Origin: Novosphingobium sp. G106
GTDB lineage: Bacteria; Pseudomonadota; Alphaproteobacteria; Sphingomonadales; Sphingomonadaceae
Length of the DNA: 64,000 nt
Direction: 5' to 3'
Assembly (NCBI RefSeq): GCF_019075875.1
Contig: NZ_JAHOOZ010000001.1
Location: forward strand, 1,116,001 to 1,180,000
Notes under the pieces: generated by a model
What the model was told of the DNA's origin: nothing
Seen by the model: only the letters and a program-made list of their open reading frames with translations
Database searches by the model: none
Made by a program: the position numbers and the translations under genes
Shown: positions 45,995-56,399 of the stretch, in pieces
How the letters are laid out: each line of letters opens with the position of its first letter
Numbering within the stretch: position 1 is the first letter of the stretch

Positions 45995-46534
45995 ATGAAC
46001 CGGATGTTGCTCGGCGCTTTGGCTGCATTGCTGCTCGTTGCCGCCGGCGTCTTCTGGTGGCAGGGCCGCGCGGCGACCGAACGCGGCGCGCCGCCGCCGC
46101 CCGAGGTCGCTTTTGCTACGGGCATGCCCACCGACGAACTGCCCATAGCCGACGGCAAGGGCCTGCAAGGCGCCGCCCCACCCGAGGCCAACGAAGTCAC
46201 CCGCGAGCAACGCCGCTTCGACCGGCTCGACCGAAATCGCGATGCTATAGTCACCCGCAACGAGATGCTGGCCCCACGCGCCGCCTTCTTCCGCGCGCTC
46301 GATACCGATCACAACAATCTGCTGAGCTTCGAGGAATGGGCGGTACGCACTTCGGACCGCTTCAAGGCGGCGGATGTTAATCGCGATCTCAAGCTCGACC
46401 GCGCCGAGTTCGCCACTACGAAACCCAAGCGCGCGGTGCAGCCGCAATGCCGCTGCGCGCCGGTGCGAAAGGCCGGCCGTCCCGCGCAGCCGGCCGAGGA
46501 CCTAGCCGACGAGGCTGGGGAGCCAGAGGTCTAG
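45995..46534 (+). CDS. EF-hand calcium-binding exported protein
   Basis: A 179-aa protein with an N-terminal hydrophobic segment (residues 4-22, signal or anchor). Three EF-hand loops follow: DRNRD...E (79-90), DTDHN...E (103-113 or so) and DVNRD...E (127-138). The tail has two close Cys (QCRCAP) and ends acidic. It probably binds calcium in the periplasm; a partner is not known. Its 3' end overlaps the convergent trmFO gene by 33 bp. Confidence 0.8.
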   Translation: MNRMLLGALAALLLVAAGVFWWQGRAATERGAPPPPEVAFATGMPTDELPIADGKGLQGAAPPEANEVTREQRRFDRLDRNRDAIVTRNEMLAPRAAFFRALDTDHNNLLSFEEWAVRTSDRFKAADVNRDLKLDRAEFATTKPKRAVQPQCRCAPVRKAGRPAQPAEDLADEAGEPEV

Positions 46535-47848
46535 ATCTACCTTGGCGCGCGCGGTGTAGGCTTCCTTGCGCTGCTTCTTCTTCACTTCGGGCGGGGGTGG
46601 CGGGAACAGCCCGAAGTTGACGTTCATCGGCTGATAGGACTCGGCTTCGGCATCGCCGGTGATGTGGGCCAGCAGCGCGCCCATGGCCGTGGTGCGCGGC
46701 GGCGCCTGCCAGTCGTGCCCGGCGATCTCGGCAGCGGTCATCAGCCCTGTCATCAATCCGACCGCGGCGCTTTCGACATAGCCCTCGCAGCCGGTGATCT
46801 GACCGGCGAAGCGGACATGCGGCGCGGTCTTGAGCCGGAGTTGGCGGTCGAGCAGCACCGGCGAGTTGAGGAAGGTGTTGCGGTGCAGCCCGCCCAGCCG
46901 GGCGAACTCCGCATTCTCCAGTCCCGGTATCGTGCGGAACAATCGCACCTGCTCGGCGTGCTTGAGCTTGGTCTGGAAGCCGACCATGTTCCAGATCGTG
47001 CCGAGCTTGTTGTCCTGGCGTAGCTGGACCACGGCATAGGGCCAGCGCCCATTGGGGAACTGCTCGGAGGCGGTGCGCGGATCGTCGAGGCCCACCGGCT
47101 TCATCGGCCCGAAGCGCAAGGTCTCAACCCCGCGCTCGGCCATGACCTCGATCGGCATGCAAGCCTGGAAGTAGGGGGTGTTGGCTTCCCACTCCTTGAA
47201 CTCGGTCTTCTCGCCGGCGATGAGGCCGGCGTGGAAGGCCAGGTACTGCTCCTTGGTCATCGGGCAGTTGATGTAGTCCTTGGTCTCGCCCTTGTCCCAG
47301 CGCGAGGCCATCCAGCAGACGTCCATGTCGATGGAATCGCGATAGACGATCGGAGCGATGGCGTCGAAGAAAGCCAGGCTGTCGGCCCCGGTGGCTGTGC
47401 CGATCGATCCGGCGAGCGCCTCGGCGGTCAGCGGCCCCGTAGCGATGATCGTCAGTCCCGCATCGGGCAGCCGATCGATCCGCTCGCGAACGATCTCGAG
47501 CGTGGGCTGCGCGGCGAGCGCGGCTTCGACTTCGGCGGAGAACACGTCGCGATCGACCGCCAACGCCGATCCGGCGGGAACCTGCGCCTTGGCCGCTGCG
47601 GCCATGACCAGCGATCCGCACTGGCGCATTTCGTGGTGCAAGAGGCCGACGGCGTTCTTCTCGTCATCGTCCGACCGGAAGGAATTGGAGCAGACGAGTT
47701 CCGCCAGCGCATCGGTCTGATGCGCGGGCGACCGCTCGCCGGTTCCGCGCATTTCCGAAAGCCGCACGCGAAGCCCCCGGCGCGCGAGCTGCCAAGCCGC
47801 TTCGCTGCCGGCGAGGCCGCCGCCGATGATATGAACGTCGTATTGCAT
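46502..47848 (-). CDS. trmFO: tRNA (uracil-5-)-methyltransferase TrmFO, folate/FAD-dependent
   Basis: Methylates U54 of tRNA using methylenetetrahydrofolate and FAD. The 448-aa protein has the FAD-binding [17 protein letters not shown] start, the strongly conserved [12 protein letters not shown] motif with its Cys, [15 protein letters not shown] and [10 protein letters not shown]. Full length. It is codirectional with the upstream DUF952 and gyrA genes, 26 bp after DUF952. Confidence 0.96.
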   Translation of the reverse strand: MQYDVHIIGGGLAGSEAAWQLARRGLRVRLSEMRGTGERSPAHQTDALAELVCSNSFRSDDDEKNAVGLLHHEMRQCGSLVMAAAAKAQVPAGSALAVDRDVFSAEVEAALAAQPTLEIVRERIDRLPDAGLTIIATGPLTAEALAGSIGTATGADSLAFFDAIAPIVYRDSIDMDVCWMASRWDKGETKDYINCPMTKEQYLAFHAGLIAGEKTEFKEWEANTPYFQACMPIEVMAERGVETLRFGPMKPVGLDDPRTASEQFPNGRWPYAVVQLRQDNKLGTIWNMVGFQTKLKHAEQVRLFRTIPGLENAEFARLGGLHRNTFLNSPVLLDRQLRLKTAPHVRFAGQITGCEGYVESAAVGLMTGLMTAAEIAGHDWQAPPRTTAMGALLAHITGDAEAESYQPMNVNFGLFPPPPPEVKKKQRKEAYTARAKVDLDLWLPSLVG

Positions 47849-47874
47849 GGGCCGAGCCCTTAGCGCCGAAGCGC

Positions 47875-48228
47875 TCAGCCCGCGACCGGAAGTTTCACCT
47901 TACCGTCATGATCGCGTTCGACCGGACCGTAGGCGAGCACTGCCGAGAGCGGCAGCGGCGCATAGATATGCGGAAACAGCGCTCCGCCGCGCGACGGCTC
48001 CCATTTGACCGCATCGCCCAGCACAGGCAGGTCGACAGCCGCGACGTGGAGGTGATCCTGACCGGCGAAATGCTTGGTGACAGTCTCATCGAGCTGCTCG
48101 GCTGTCGAGAGATGGATGTAGCCGTCCGCTAAATCCACGGGGGCTCCCGCGAAGGTGCCGTCGGCTTCCAGCGCTTCCATCTGCTCTGCCGTCAGCACCT
48201 TGTAGGCGACCGCCGGGCGGTCATTCAT
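47875..48228 (-). CDS. DUF952 family protein
   Basis: A 117-aa cytoplasmic protein with the DUF952 pattern: [14 protein letters not shown] at the start, then [15 protein letters not shown] and a central [35 protein letters not shown] core. The fold is related to ADP-ribosyltransferases and RNA 2'-phosphotransferases, but no activity is established. The ATG at 48228 overlaps the gyrA stop by 8 bp, so translation is probably coupled. Confidence 0.88.
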   Translation of the reverse strand: MNDRPAVAYKVLTAEQMEALEADGTFAGAPVDLADGYIHLSTAEQLDETVTKHFAGQDHLHVAAVDLPVLGDAVKWEPSRGGALFPHIYAPLPLSAVLAYGPVERDHDGKVKLPVAG

Positions 48229-50971
48229 TGGTGGCGCCATCGCCTTCGTCTCCGCCAACTTCGGGCGCTTGGGCGGCATCTTCTTCGACGCCTTCCTCTT
48301 CACCCGTATCGGCAAGACGCACGGCGCTGACCACATGTTCCTCGTCGGCGACGTTGAACAGCCGCACGCCGGCCGAGCCGCGGCCAATGACGCGCAAGGA
48401 GTCCAGGCCGAGGCGGATCAGCTTGGCCTGGTCGGTCACCAGCATGAGCTGGTCCGCCTGGCTTGCCGGGAAGCTCGCCACCACCGGACCGTTACGGCCG
48501 ATATTGTCGATATTGGTGATGCCCTGGCCGCCGCGGCCGGTGCGGCGGTACTCGTAGGCCGAGGACATCTTGCCATAGCCGTTGGCGCAGACGGTGAGGA
48601 TGAACTGCTCGCGGGCGGCGAGTTCGGTCATGCGCTCGGCAGGGATCGAGGGTTCGCCTTCCTTTTCGCCCTTCCATGGAGCGAAGCGGACGTATTCCTC
48701 ACGCTCTTCGGAGCTGGTGCCGACGCGGTGCAGGATCGACAGCGAGATGACCTCGTCGTCACCCTTGAGCGCCATGCCGCGAACGCCGGTAGAGGTGCGG
48801 CTCTGGAACTCGCGGACGTCGTCGCCGGCGAAGCGGATCGCCTTGCCCTGCCGGGTGGCGAGCAGCACGTCGTCGTCGGGCTCGAGCAGCGCGACGCCAA
48901 TCAGCCGGTCGTCCGAGCCTTCCTCGAAGCGCATCGCGAACTTGCCGTTCGAGGGAATGTTGGCGAACGAGTCCATGCTGTTGCGTCGCACGCTGCCCTT
49001 GGCAGTGGCGAAGACGACGTGGAGCTTGCCCCATTCCGCCTCGTCCTCGGGCAGCGGCAGCACCGTGGCGATGGTCTCGTCCTTGTCGAGCGCCGGCAGC
49101 AGGTTGACGATCGGCCGTCCGCGCGTCGCCGGCCCGCCTTCGGGCAGACGCCAGACCTTGAGGCGATAGACCTTGCCCGCGGTCGAGAAGAACAGCACCG
49201 GCGTGTGGGTCGAGGTGACGAACATCGTCGCGACGACGTCCTCGTCCTTGGTCGCCATGCCGGCGCGGCCCTTGCCGCCGCGGTTCTGCGCGCGGAAGGT
49301 CGAGAGCGCCGTGCGCTTGATATAGCCGTCCATGGTCACGGTGACGACCATGTCCTCGCGCTCGATCAGGTCCTCGTCGTCGATCCCGTCCATGGCGGGC
49401 ATGATCTGCGAGACGCGCGGCGTGGCGTAAGCCTCGCGCACCGCGACGAGTTCCTCGCGCATCACGTCATAGAGGCGGACGCGGTCGGCAAGGATGGCAA
49501 GATAGCCGCGGATCGAGACGGACAGTTCCTCGAGCTCGCCGCCGATCTCGTCGCGGCCGAGCGCGGTGAGGCGGTGGAGCCGCAGGTCGAGGATCGCCTT
49601 CACCTGGATCTCGGAAAGCTGGTAGGTCGAGCCTGAGAGGTCTTCCTCGCCCTCTTCGATCGCTTCCACCAGGCGAATATAGGGGGCGATCTCGCCGATC
49701 GGCCATTCGCGCGCCATCAGCGCGGCACGGGCGGCGGCGGGGTTGGATGCGCCGCGGATGATCGCGACCACTTGATCCAGGTTCGTCACCGCAACGACGA
49801 GGCCGAGCAAGATGTGCGCACGGTCGCGCGCCTTGTTGAGCTCGAACTTGGTGCGGCGGGTGATCACCTCCTCGCGGAAGGCGATGAACGACAGGATGAT
49901 GTCGCGCAGCGCCAGCGTCTCGGGGCGGCCGCCGCGGATCGCCAGCATGTTCGCCGGGAACGAGCTCTGCGCCGGCGTGTGCCGCCAGAGCTGGTTGAGC
50001 ACGACTTCGGCCGTGGCGTCGCGCTTCAGTTCGATGACCACGCGCACGCCGAGGCGGCTCGATTCGTCGCGGATGTCGGAAACACCCTCGATCCGCTTGT
50101 CCTTGGCGGCTTCGGCGATCTTTTCGACGAGGCCCGACTTGCCGACCTGATAGGGCATCGAGGTCAGCACGATCGAGCGGCGGTCGCCCCGGCCTTCCTC
50201 GATCTCGTGGCGGCAGCGCTGGAGGATCGAGCCGCGCCCGGTGGTGTAGGCCGAACGCGCGCCGTGGGTGCCGAGGATGATCGGCGCGGTCGGGAAGTCC
50301 GGCCCCGGGATGATCTCGAACAGTTCCTCGGTGGTGATTGCCGGGTTCTCGATCATCGCGAGGCAGCCGTCGATCACTTCGCCCAGGTTGTGCGGCGGAA
50401 TGTTGGTCGCCATGCCGACGGCAATACCGCCGGCGCCGTTGACCAGCAGATTGGGGAACCGCGCAGGGAGGACCGTCGGTTCCTTGCGCGAGCCGTCGTA
50501 GTTGTCGGCGAAATCGACCGTATCCTTGTCGAGATCGTCGAGCAGGAAGTTCGCGACGCGGGCGAGGCGCGCTTCCGTATAACGCATCGAAGCCGGCGGA
50601 TCGGGATCCATCGAGCCGAAGTTGCCCTGGCCGTCAATCAGCGGCACGCGCATCGACCAGTCCTGGGTCATGCGGGCGAGGGCGTCGTAGATCGCGCTGT
50701 CGCCGTGCGGGTGATAGTTGCCCATCACGTCGCCGACGATCTTGGCCGACTTGCGGTAGGGGCGGCCGGCGACCATGCCGCCTTCCTGGGCGGCGAACAG
50801 GATGCGGCGATGAACCGGCTTCAGGCCGTCGCGCACGTCGGGCAGCGCACGACTGACGATCACGCTCATCGCGTAATCGAGATAGCTCGTCTTCATTTCG
50901 TCGACGATGTCGACGCGCTGGAACTCGCCCAGCGGGTGAGGCGGATCTAGATTTTCGGAATCGTCGCTCAA
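48221..50971 (-). CDS. gyrA: DNA gyrase subunit A
   Basis: DNA-cleaving subunit of gyrase, which introduces negative supercoils. The 916-aa protein has the catalytic Tyr131 in [10 protein letters not shown], the quinolone region [15 protein letters not shown] with Ser92 and Asp96 (the susceptible residues of E. coli 83/87), and the GyrA box QNRGGKGR. The C-terminal beta-pinwheel ends in an acidic tail. The 291-bp region upstream (50972-51262) holds no gene I can recognise. Confidence 0.97.
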   Translation of the reverse strand: MSDDSENLDPPHPLGEFQRVDIVDEMKTSYLDYAMSVIVSRALPDVRDGLKPVHRRILFAAQEGGMVAGRPYRKSAKIVGDVMGNYHPHGDSAIYDALARMTQDWSMRVPLIDGQGNFGSMDPDPPASMRYTEARLARVANFLLDDLDKDTVDFADNYDGSRKEPTVLPARFPNLLVNGAGGIAVGMATNIPPHNLGEVIDGCLAMIENPAITTEELFEIIPGPDFPTAPIILGTHGARSAYTTGRGSILQRCRHEIEEGRGDRRSIVLTSMPYQVGKSGLVEKIAEAAKDKRIEGVSDIRDESSRLGVRVVIELKRDATAEVVLNQLWRHTPAQSSFPANMLAIRGGRPETLALRDIILSFIAFREEVITRRTKFELNKARDRAHILLGLVVAVTNLDQVVAIIRGASNPAAARAALMAREWPIGEIAPYIRLVEAIEEGEEDLSGSTYQLSEIQVKAILDLRLHRLTALGRDEIGGELEELSVSIRGYLAILADRVRLYDVMREELVAVREAYATPRVSQIMPAMDGIDDEDLIEREDMVVTVTMDGYIKRTALSTFRAQNRGGKGRAGMATKDEDVVATMFVTSTHTPVLFFSTAGKVYRLKVWRLPEGGPATRGRPIVNLLPALDKDETIATVLPLPEDEAEWGKLHVVFATAKGSVRRNSMDSFANIPSNGKFAMRFEEGSDDRLIGVALLEPDDDVLLATRQGKAIRFAGDDVREFQSRTSTGVRGMALKGDDEVISLSILHRVGTSSEEREEYVRFAPWKGEKEGEPSIPAERMTELAAREQFILTVCANGYGKMSSAYEYRRTGRGGQGITNIDNIGRNGPVVASFPASQADQLMLVTDQAKLIRLGLDSLRVIGRGSAGVRLFNVADEEHVVSAVRLADTGEEEGVEEDAAQAPEVGGDEGDGATNE

Positions 50972-51262
50972 GGCCGGATTATCTTATTCTGTTGCCGGGA
51001 AAGGTTACAAAGTGGCCCTAGGCCAAGGGTGCGGGGAAAGCCAGCGGGAGCGAGGCGGCGGGTCGGATGCGGCGGCGGTTTTCCACATTTGCCGCACCGA
51101 ATCTGAACCGATGCGACTAATGGCATTAAATCGCCGTTCAGCGGTGCTTCCCTAGCGGCAGATTGGTTGCAAAGCGTCCGTTTCGACGCCAGTAGCAAAA
51201 GTGGAAGTTTCATTTTGGGGCGGGCGCCAGGGCCGCGACCCCGGATTTAGGAGAGACGACGC

Positions 51263-52666
51263 ATGACGCCCACCAGCAGCCTGAAACGCGGCAACACCTT
51301 CTCGCGCTCCGCCCTCGGGCTTGCCCTGTCGCTGGGCGTCGCTACCGGCGCCTTCGTCGCGCAGCCGGCTTTCGCCGCCAAGAAGAACGAACAGCCTGCC
51401 GGGCCGAAGATCGAATTCTCCCCGGCCTTCACGAAGGTTGCGGCAGAGCTCGACAAGACCATCACCGGCGCGCGCACGAATGCTGCGGTGCAGACTGCCA
51501 GCCAGCAGGTGCGGGCGGCGACGGATCCCGCGGCCAAAGCAGCGGCCGTGGCGCAGGTCGATGCCGCACTTGGCGGCGGCTTCAAGGCAAAGCTCGATGC
51601 GGCGACTGCGGTGGCAAGCACGCCCGGCGACAAGCTCAAGCTGGGTGAGATGACTCAGACCTATGCGGGGCTGATCAACGATCAGGCGCTGCAGTACAAG
51701 GGCCTGGTAATGATGCTCGAGAGCGGCGTGCTCGCGCCCGACATGCAGGGCAAGGTCGCCTGGTTCGCGGGCGTCTCGGCCTATCAGGCGCATGACTATG
51801 TCAGCGCAGCAAAGTACGTGCAGCAGGCCAAGGACGGTGGCTACACCGATCCGCAGCTCGACGCGGTGCTGAACGATTCCTATCGCCGCAGCAACAACCC
51901 CGCTGCCGCGCTGGCCAATGCGCAGAGGGACATTGCGGCGGCCAAGGCGGCAGGCACCAAGCCGAGCGAGACTTCGATCCGCACCGCCCTGCAGGCGAGC
52001 TATGATGGCAAGCAAACGGCACAGGCGATCGATCTGGCCGTCCTGCTCGTGCAGAACTATCCTTCGCAGAAGGCCTGGAACGCATCGATCAACGTCGTGC
52101 GTGCCTTGTCGGGCTACCAGTCGCAGGAAGCGCTCGACCTAATGCGGCTGATGGGCCGGACCAACTCCTACGACAACGAGCGCGACTACATCGAATATAT
52201 TCAGGCGGTCGATCCGCGCCGTCTGCCCGGCGAAGCCCAGAAGGTGCTCGACTCCGGCCTTGCGGCGGGCAAGCTGCGCGCCGCCGATCCGTTCGTCACC
52301 GAAGCCAAGGGCATCGTCGCCGGCCGCCTTACGGCCGACCGCGCCTCGCTGCCGGGTCTCGAGCGCGATGCGCGTGCGGCCAATGCTTCGGCTGCGACGG
52401 TTGCGGGTGCGGGCGATGCCTTCCTCAGCTATGGCGATGCCGCCAAGGCCGAGGCGCTCTATACGCTTGCGCTGTCCAAGCCGGGTGCCGACAACGAGCG
52501 CATGCTGACGCGTATCGGCATTGCCCAGGCCGACCAGGGCAAGGCTGCCGAGGCCGAGGCAAACTTCGCCAAGGTGCAGGGGCCGCGCAAGGCGATCGCC
52601 CAGCTGTGGTCGGCCTATGCCGCGCAGAAGGGTGGCGGCGCGGCGCCGGTTGCGGCCGCACAGTAA
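51263..52666 (+). CDS. Exported helical-repeat (TPR-like) protein, function unknown
   Basis: A 467-aa protein with a clear signal peptide (residues 1-38, cleavage AFA-AKK). The mature part is made of helical repeats; segments such as GDAFLSYGDAAKAEALYTLAL and GIAQADQGKAAEAEANFAKV look like TPRs. It is very rich in Ala, with no Cys and no enzymatic motif. A good ribosome site (AGGAGA) precedes the ATG, and an intrinsic terminator follows 24 bases after the stop, so it is monocistronic. It is probably a periplasmic scaffold. Confidence 0.72.
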   Translation: MTPTSSLKRGNTFSRSALGLALSLGVATGAFVAQPAFAAKKNEQPAGPKIEFSPAFTKVAAELDKTITGARTNAAVQTASQQVRAATDPAAKAAAVAQVDAALGGGFKAKLDAATAVASTPGDKLKLGEMTQTYAGLINDQALQYKGLVMMLESGVLAPDMQGKVAWFAGVSAYQAHDYVSAAKYVQQAKDGGYTDPQLDAVLNDSYRRSNNPAAALANAQRDIAAAKAAGTKPSETSIRTALQASYDGKQTAQAIDLAVLLVQNYPSQKAWNASINVVRALSGYQSQEALDLMRLMGRTNSYDNERDYIEYIQAVDPRRLPGEAQKVLDSGLAAGKLRAADPFVTEAKGIVAGRLTADRASLPGLERDARAANASAATVAGAGDAFLSYGDAAKAEALYTLALSKPGADNERMLTRIGIAQADQGKAAEAEANFAKVQGPRKAIAQLWSAYAAQKGGGAAPVAAAQ

Positions 52667-52689
52667 GCTTTCACTCTATCGCATGATGG

Positions 52690-52722
52690 AAAGGGCGGCG
52701 GGAAACTGCCGCCCTTTCTTTT
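52690..52722. terminator. Intrinsic terminator between the TPR-like gene and carbonic anhydrase
   Basis: Ten-bp stem AAAGGGCGGC/GCCGCCCTTT with an 8-base loop and a following CTTTT on the plus strand. The AAAG before the stem gives CTTT on the minus strand, so the hairpin can serve both convergent genes. Confidence 0.85.
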
Positions 52723-52724
52723 GC

Positions 52725-53379
52725 CTAGATGACGGGTCCGAAAGCGCCCGATGCTTCATCGAGCACGTGCAGCACGCCCTCCGAAATCGCGAAGAAGGCG
52801 CCGCGCAGACGCAGCTTGCCCTCGCGCTCCTTGCGGCGGATGCAGGGAAAAGTCCGCAGATTGGTGAGGCTGACCTTGACGCCGGCCTCTTCCATCGCCC
52901 GTTCGGCGGTGCGGCCGCTGGTGCCGAGCTCGGCGGCGATCGGCTCTCGGACTTCGTCGAGCAGGCCGATCCAGTTGGCGATGAAGCCGCCTTCGCCCGG
53001 AGGGGCGCCGTGCAGGTCCTGCGTCAGCGCCGCCTTGCAGCCGCCGCACATGCCGTGGCCCATGACCACGATCTCCTTCACTTCCAGCACCTGGACGGCG
53101 AACTCCAGCGCGGCCGAAACGCCGTGGAGGCCGGGCGTGGTCTCGAAAGGAGGGACCAGCGCGGCGATGTTGCGGACGATGAAGGCTTCGCCGGGCGCCA
53201 TGTCGAAGATCTGCGAGGGATCGACCCGGCTGTCGGCGCAGGCGATGATCATCACCTGGGGTTCCTGGCCGACGCGCGCGGCTTCCCAGCGCTCGCGGTT
53301 TTCCATCCAGCCCCCCCTCGCGGAAACGGCGGTAGCCTTCGACGAGCTGGGCGAATTCGGGAGAGATGTCGGTGCTCAT
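52725..53379 (-). pseudogene. Beta-carbonic anhydrase, reading frame broken in a G7 run
   Basis: Beta-class carbonic anhydrase, which hydrates CO2 with a zinc ion. The zinc ligands are present in ACADSRVDP and GHGMCGGC. The natural N-terminus (MSTDISPEFAQLVEGYRRFREGG, starting at ATG 53379) lies in a different frame from the rest (MENRERWEAA..., open from 53306). Joining them needs six instead of seven G in the run read from complement 53317-53311. So either the sequence has a one-base homopolymer error or the gene is disrupted. If only the ATG at 53306 is used, a 193-aa protein lacking the N-terminal helix would result. Confidence 0.85.
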
Positions 53380-53444
53380 GGGCCGCCTCATGGAGATGAA
53401 CTTTGGCACTGGCAAGGCCGCGTGCATCCGCCTATCTGAGCGCG

Positions 53445-54383
53445 ATGAACGATCTTTCTTCCGTCCCTTCAGAGCCGACGCCTGAACGTCGGCGCAAGCC
53501 CGACTGGATCCGCGTCAAGGCGCCGACTTCCAAAGCCTATGGCGAGACGCGCGAGTTGATGCGCAGCCTCAATCTCAATACGGTCTGCGAAGAGGCGGCC
53601 TGCCCGAACATCGGCGAGTGCTGGACCAAGAAGCACGCGACGGTGATGATCCTGGGCGACGTCTGCACCCGCGCCTGCGCGTTCTGCAACGTCAAGACCG
53701 GCATGCCGCGCAAGGTCGACGCGCATGAGCCCGCGCATGTGGCCGAGGCTGCCGCCAAGCTCGGGCTCGAGCACATAGTAATCACCTCGGTCGACCGTGA
53801 CGACCTGCCCGACGGCGGCGCCGGCCAGTTCGTCAAGGTCATCGATGCGCTGCGCGCCGCGACTCCGGCGACGACGATCGAGATTCTCACGCCCGATTTC
53901 CGCGGCAAGATGCAGGCCGCGGTCGAAGCGATCGTCACTGCGCGGCCCGACGTCTACAACCACAACCTCGAAACCGTGCCGCGGCTCTATCCGACGATCC
54001 GGCCCGGCGCGCGTTATTACGCCTCTCTGCGCCTGCTCGAGCAGGTCAAGCGCCACGATCCGTCGATCTTCACCAAGTCCGGCGTCATGCTCGGGCTCGG
54101 CGAGGAGCGGCTCGAAGTCCATCAGGTGATGGACGACATGCGCTGCGCCGACATCGATTTCCTGACGATGGGCCAGTACCTTCAGCCGACCCAGCGCCAC
54201 GCCAAGGTCATGGAATTCGTTACGCCGCAAGCCTTCTCAGCCTATGGTGCGATCGCGCGCTCGAAGGGCTTCCTGCAGGTAGCGGCGAGTCCGTTGACGC
54301 GCTCCAGCTATCACGCCGGCGACGATTTCCGGCAGATGCGCGAGGCGCGCGAAGCCCAATTGGCCAAAGCCCGTACTGCCTGA
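53445..54383 (+). CDS. lipA: Lipoyl synthase
   Basis: Radical-SAM enzyme that inserts two sulfurs into protein-bound octanoyl groups. The 312-aa protein has the auxiliary cluster Cys set [12 protein letters not shown], the radical-[11 protein letters not shown], and the C-terminal RSSYHA with the Ser that ligates the auxiliary cluster. ATG 53445 chosen over an in-frame start at 53403 that adds no family sequence. Its last base is shared with the start of the COQ10-like gene. Clients include the lipoyl domain of PdhB encoded in this window. Confidence 0.97.
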   Translation: MNDLSSVPSEPTPERRRKPDWIRVKAPTSKAYGETRELMRSLNLNTVCEEAACPNIGECWTKKHATVMILGDVCTRACAFCNVKTGMPRKVDAHEPAHVAEAAAKLGLEHIVITSVDRDDLPDGGAGQFVKVIDALRAATPATTIEILTPDFRGKMQAAVEAIVTARPDVYNHNLETVPRLYPTIRPGARYYASLRLLEQVKRHDPSIFTKSGVMLGLGEERLEVHQVMDDMRCADIDFLTMGQYLQPTQRHAKVMEFVTPQAFSAYGAIARSKGFLQVAASPLTRSSYHAGDDFRQMREAREAQLAKARTA

Positions 54384-54844
54384 TGCCCGGTATCCACGAA
54401 GTCCGGCGGCTCCCCTACAGCGCGGAGCAGATGTTCGATCTCGTCGCCGACGTCGCGCGCTACGGCGAGTTCCTGCCCTGGGTGAAGGCGACCCGCGTGC
54501 GTTCGAACACCGAAGACGAACTGATCGCTGACATGCTCGTCGGCTTCAGCGCGATCCGCGAGAAGTTCACCTCGCGCGTCGAGAAGCGCCGACCGGAGGA
54601 AATCCGCGTCCACTATGTCGACGGACCGCTGCGCGACCTCGACAACCGCTGGCTGTTCCATGCCCTGGGTCCGCAGGAATGCGAGATCGACTTCACCGTC
54701 GACTTCGCCTTCCGCAACGCCCTGTTCGAGAAGCTGGCCGGCCAGTACTTCGACCGCGCCTTCCACAAGATGGTCGCCGCCTTCGAGACGCGCGCAGCCG
54801 AGCTTTACGGCAGCAGCAATTCGAGCGCGACCAGCGCCGCCTGA
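54383..54844 (+). CDS. COQ10-like START-domain protein (RatA/COQ10 family)
   Basis: A 153-aa SRPBCC/START-fold protein: HEVRRLPYSAEQMFDLVADV, then YGEFLPWVKATRV, and FAFRNALFEKLAGQYFDRAFHKMV. The family includes mitochondrial COQ10, which binds ubiquinone, and E. coli RatA. A ubiquinone-chaperone role is the likely one in an alphaproteobacterium. It shares one base with lipA (TGATG), the common alphaproteobacterial order. It overlaps the convergent CinA-like gene by 40 bp. Confidence 0.9.
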   Translation: MPGIHEVRRLPYSAEQMFDLVADVARYGEFLPWVKATRVRSNTEDELIADMLVGFSAIREKFTSRVEKRRPEEIRVHYVDGPLRDLDNRWLFHALGPQECEIDFTVDFAFRNALFEKLAGQYFDRAFHKMVAAFETRAAELYGSSNSSATSAA

Positions 54845-55302
54845 TGGCGCACGGCGGCACGGCTCGACGCGTCGAGCCGGCGTTCCTCGGCGTTGACTTC
54901 CTCGCTGCCGCGGACCGCGCGGGCGAAGACCACGGTGCCCACCGGTTTCATCTCGCTGCCGCCTTCGGGGCCGGCGATCCCGCTTATCGCCACTGCGACA
55001 TCGGCATCGCTGTGCTGGAGCGCGCCCTGCGCCATTGCCCAGGCGGTAGCTACTGAGACCGCGCCGAGGGTGTCGATGATGTCGGCCGCGACGCCTAGCA
55101 TCTCGCGCTTAGACTCGTTTGAATAGGTGACGAAGCCGCGGTCAAGCACGGCCGATGAGCCGGCGATCTCGGTGAGCGCGGCGGCGACGAGCCCGCCGGT
55201 GCAGCTCTCGGCCACCGTGACGCGGCGGCCGGCGGCCTTGTTCTCGTCGATCACGCGCTGGGCGAGGGTGACGATATCGTCGGGCAGAAGGCTGTCGGTC
55301 AT
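54805..55302 (-). CDS. CinA C-terminal domain protein (nicotinamide-nucleotide amidase type)
   Basis: A 165-aa stand-alone CinA C-terminal domain, which in PncC deamidates nicotinamide mononucleotide. The motifs VTVAESCTGGLVAAALTEIAGSS, GFVTYSNESK, GAVSVATAWAMAQGA and ISGIAGPEGGSEMKPVGTV are diagnostic, including the catalytic Ser in AESCTGG. Its start overlaps the stop of the four-Cys protein gene (ATGA). Confidence 0.93.
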   Translation of the reverse strand: MTDSLLPDDIVTLAQRVIDENKAAGRRVTVAESCTGGLVAAALTEIAGSSAVLDRGFVTYSNESKREMLGVAADIIDTLGAVSVATAWAMAQGALQHSDADVAVAISGIAGPEGGSEMKPVGTVVFARAVRGSEEVNAEERRLDASSRAAVRHQAALVALELLLP

Positions 55303-55826
55303 GGCTTGGCCTCGCGCGGGCAGGCGCGCATTTTGTTGTCGTTGCGCGCCACGGCGCTGAGAATCGTGGCGAACAGGTGAACCGTCTGGTCCGCGGAGAG
55401 CGGCGCGAGCGCTTCGGAAATGTCGTTCACTTCGCCGCAGGTCGAGGGCGAGACCGGAATCCTGATCTTCTGCGCCATCATGTCGTCGACCAGCGGCCGA
55501 AGCGCCTTGTCGCTCAGACCTGCCATCTCCTTCAAATCCTTGGCATCGCTCATCTTGAAGAAGGCACTGCGCGCCACCGGCCAGGCAGCGGTCTTGCCCG
55601 CGGTCAGCTCGTCGGCCAGCCGCGGGAAACTGGTGCGCAGGTAGCTCGCGGGCGGGAGCGAGCCGGCGCAGTTCTTGGATACTTCGGTCAGCACGTTGGG
55701 TAGGAAATAGGCGATCAGGCCGTGCATTTCAGGGGGTGTCAGGCATTTTTCCGGCGGAAGCGCCTGGGCCGTGGTGCTGGCGCAGATGGCCAGCGCGCCG
55801 GCGAGCCTGAACAAGGGTCGCTTCAT
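55299..55826 (-). CDS. Secreted four-Cys protein, paralogue A
   Basis: A 175-aa exported protein: signal peptide about residues 1-22, then a helical domain with four Cys (28, 53, 130, 169). Its pattern (KCLTPPEM, Y-F-P, AWPVARSAFFKMSDA, ALAPLSADQT) matches the next gene upstream at 55843-56388 along its whole length, including Cys spacing (25 residues between the first two). The Cys are probably paired as disulfides in the periplasm. No known family comes to mind. It overlaps the CinA-like gene by 4 bp. Confidence 0.72.
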   Translation of the reverse strand: MKRPLFRLAGALAICASTTAQALPPEKCLTPPEMHGLIAYFLPNVLTEVSKNCAGSLPPASYLRTSFPRLADELTAGKTAAWPVARSAFFKMSDAKDLKEMAGLSDKALRPLVDDMMAQKIRIPVSPSTCGEVNDISEALAPLSADQTVHLFATILSAVARNDNKMRACPREAKP

Positions 55827-55842
55827 TCCCGGATTCCCTGTT

Positions 55843-56388
55843 TCAGGCTGCGCAGATGCTGATGGCGCCGATCTTGGCGCGGCCGCTCTTGGCACCGAGG
55901 CCGACGGCGAGCGCGATCAGTTCGGCGGTGTTCTGCGCGGGCAGCGGCGCGAGCAGGCCGACCACGCGGTCGATCGTGGCGCAGCGCTCGAGCGGCACGT
56001 GCTGGCCGACGAGACCTTCCATCAGCGAATCCAGCATCTGCTGCAGCGAGGCGTCGGGCATCGAGCTGATCAGCTTGTTGGCATCGGCGTTGGTCGTCGT
56101 GCTCAGCTTGAGGAAGGCCGCCTTGGCGCCCGGCCAGGCGGCGGGCTTGGCCTGGGCATAGCGCTGGACCAGCTGCGGGCCCTGGCTGCGCAGGAAGGCG
56201 TTCGGAGCCAGCGTCGTGCTGCAGCGCTGCGCCGTGCCGTTGATGATGCTGGGCATGGCATATTCGGCCAGCGAGGTGAACTCCGCGGGGGCGAGGCACG
56301 GCGGCTCGGCGGCCGCGGCGACGGTCGGCACGGCGGCAAGCAATGTAGCGGCGGCCCATTTAATTGAGGGGGGGGTGAAACGGCGCAC
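55843..56388 (-). CDS. Secreted four-Cys protein, paralogue B
   Basis: A 181-aa exported protein with a signal peptide (about residues 1-27) and four Cys (31, 56, 136, 179) spaced almost as in paralogue A, 16 bp downstream. Shared features are [21 protein letters not shown] and [17 protein letters not shown] tandem duplication is the simplest explanation. Function unknown. It follows ispDF by 11 bp on the same strand and may be co-transcribed with it. Confidence 0.72.
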   Translation of the reverse strand: MRRFTPPSIKWAAATLLAAVPTVAAAAEPPCLAPAEFTSLAEYAMPSIINGTAQRCSTTLAPNAFLRSQGPQLVQRYAQAKPAAWPGAKAAFLKLSTTTNADANKLISSMPDASLQQMLDSLMEGLVGQHVPLERCATIDRVVGLLAPLPAQNTAELIALAVGLGAKSGRAKIGAISICAA

Positions 56389-56399
56389 GGGAGGCTCCT

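Noticed and set aside
48221-50971. Quinolone-resistance mutations in gyrA
   Set aside because: Ser92 and Asp96 are the susceptible residues, so no resistance change is visible.
54383-54844. Annotation as RatA toxin of a toxin-antitoxin pair
   Set aside because: The protein belongs to the COQ10/RatA START family, but its coupling to lipA and its alphaproteobacterial context fit a ubiquinone-binding role. The neighbouring antisense gene is a CinA-type amidase, not an antitoxin.
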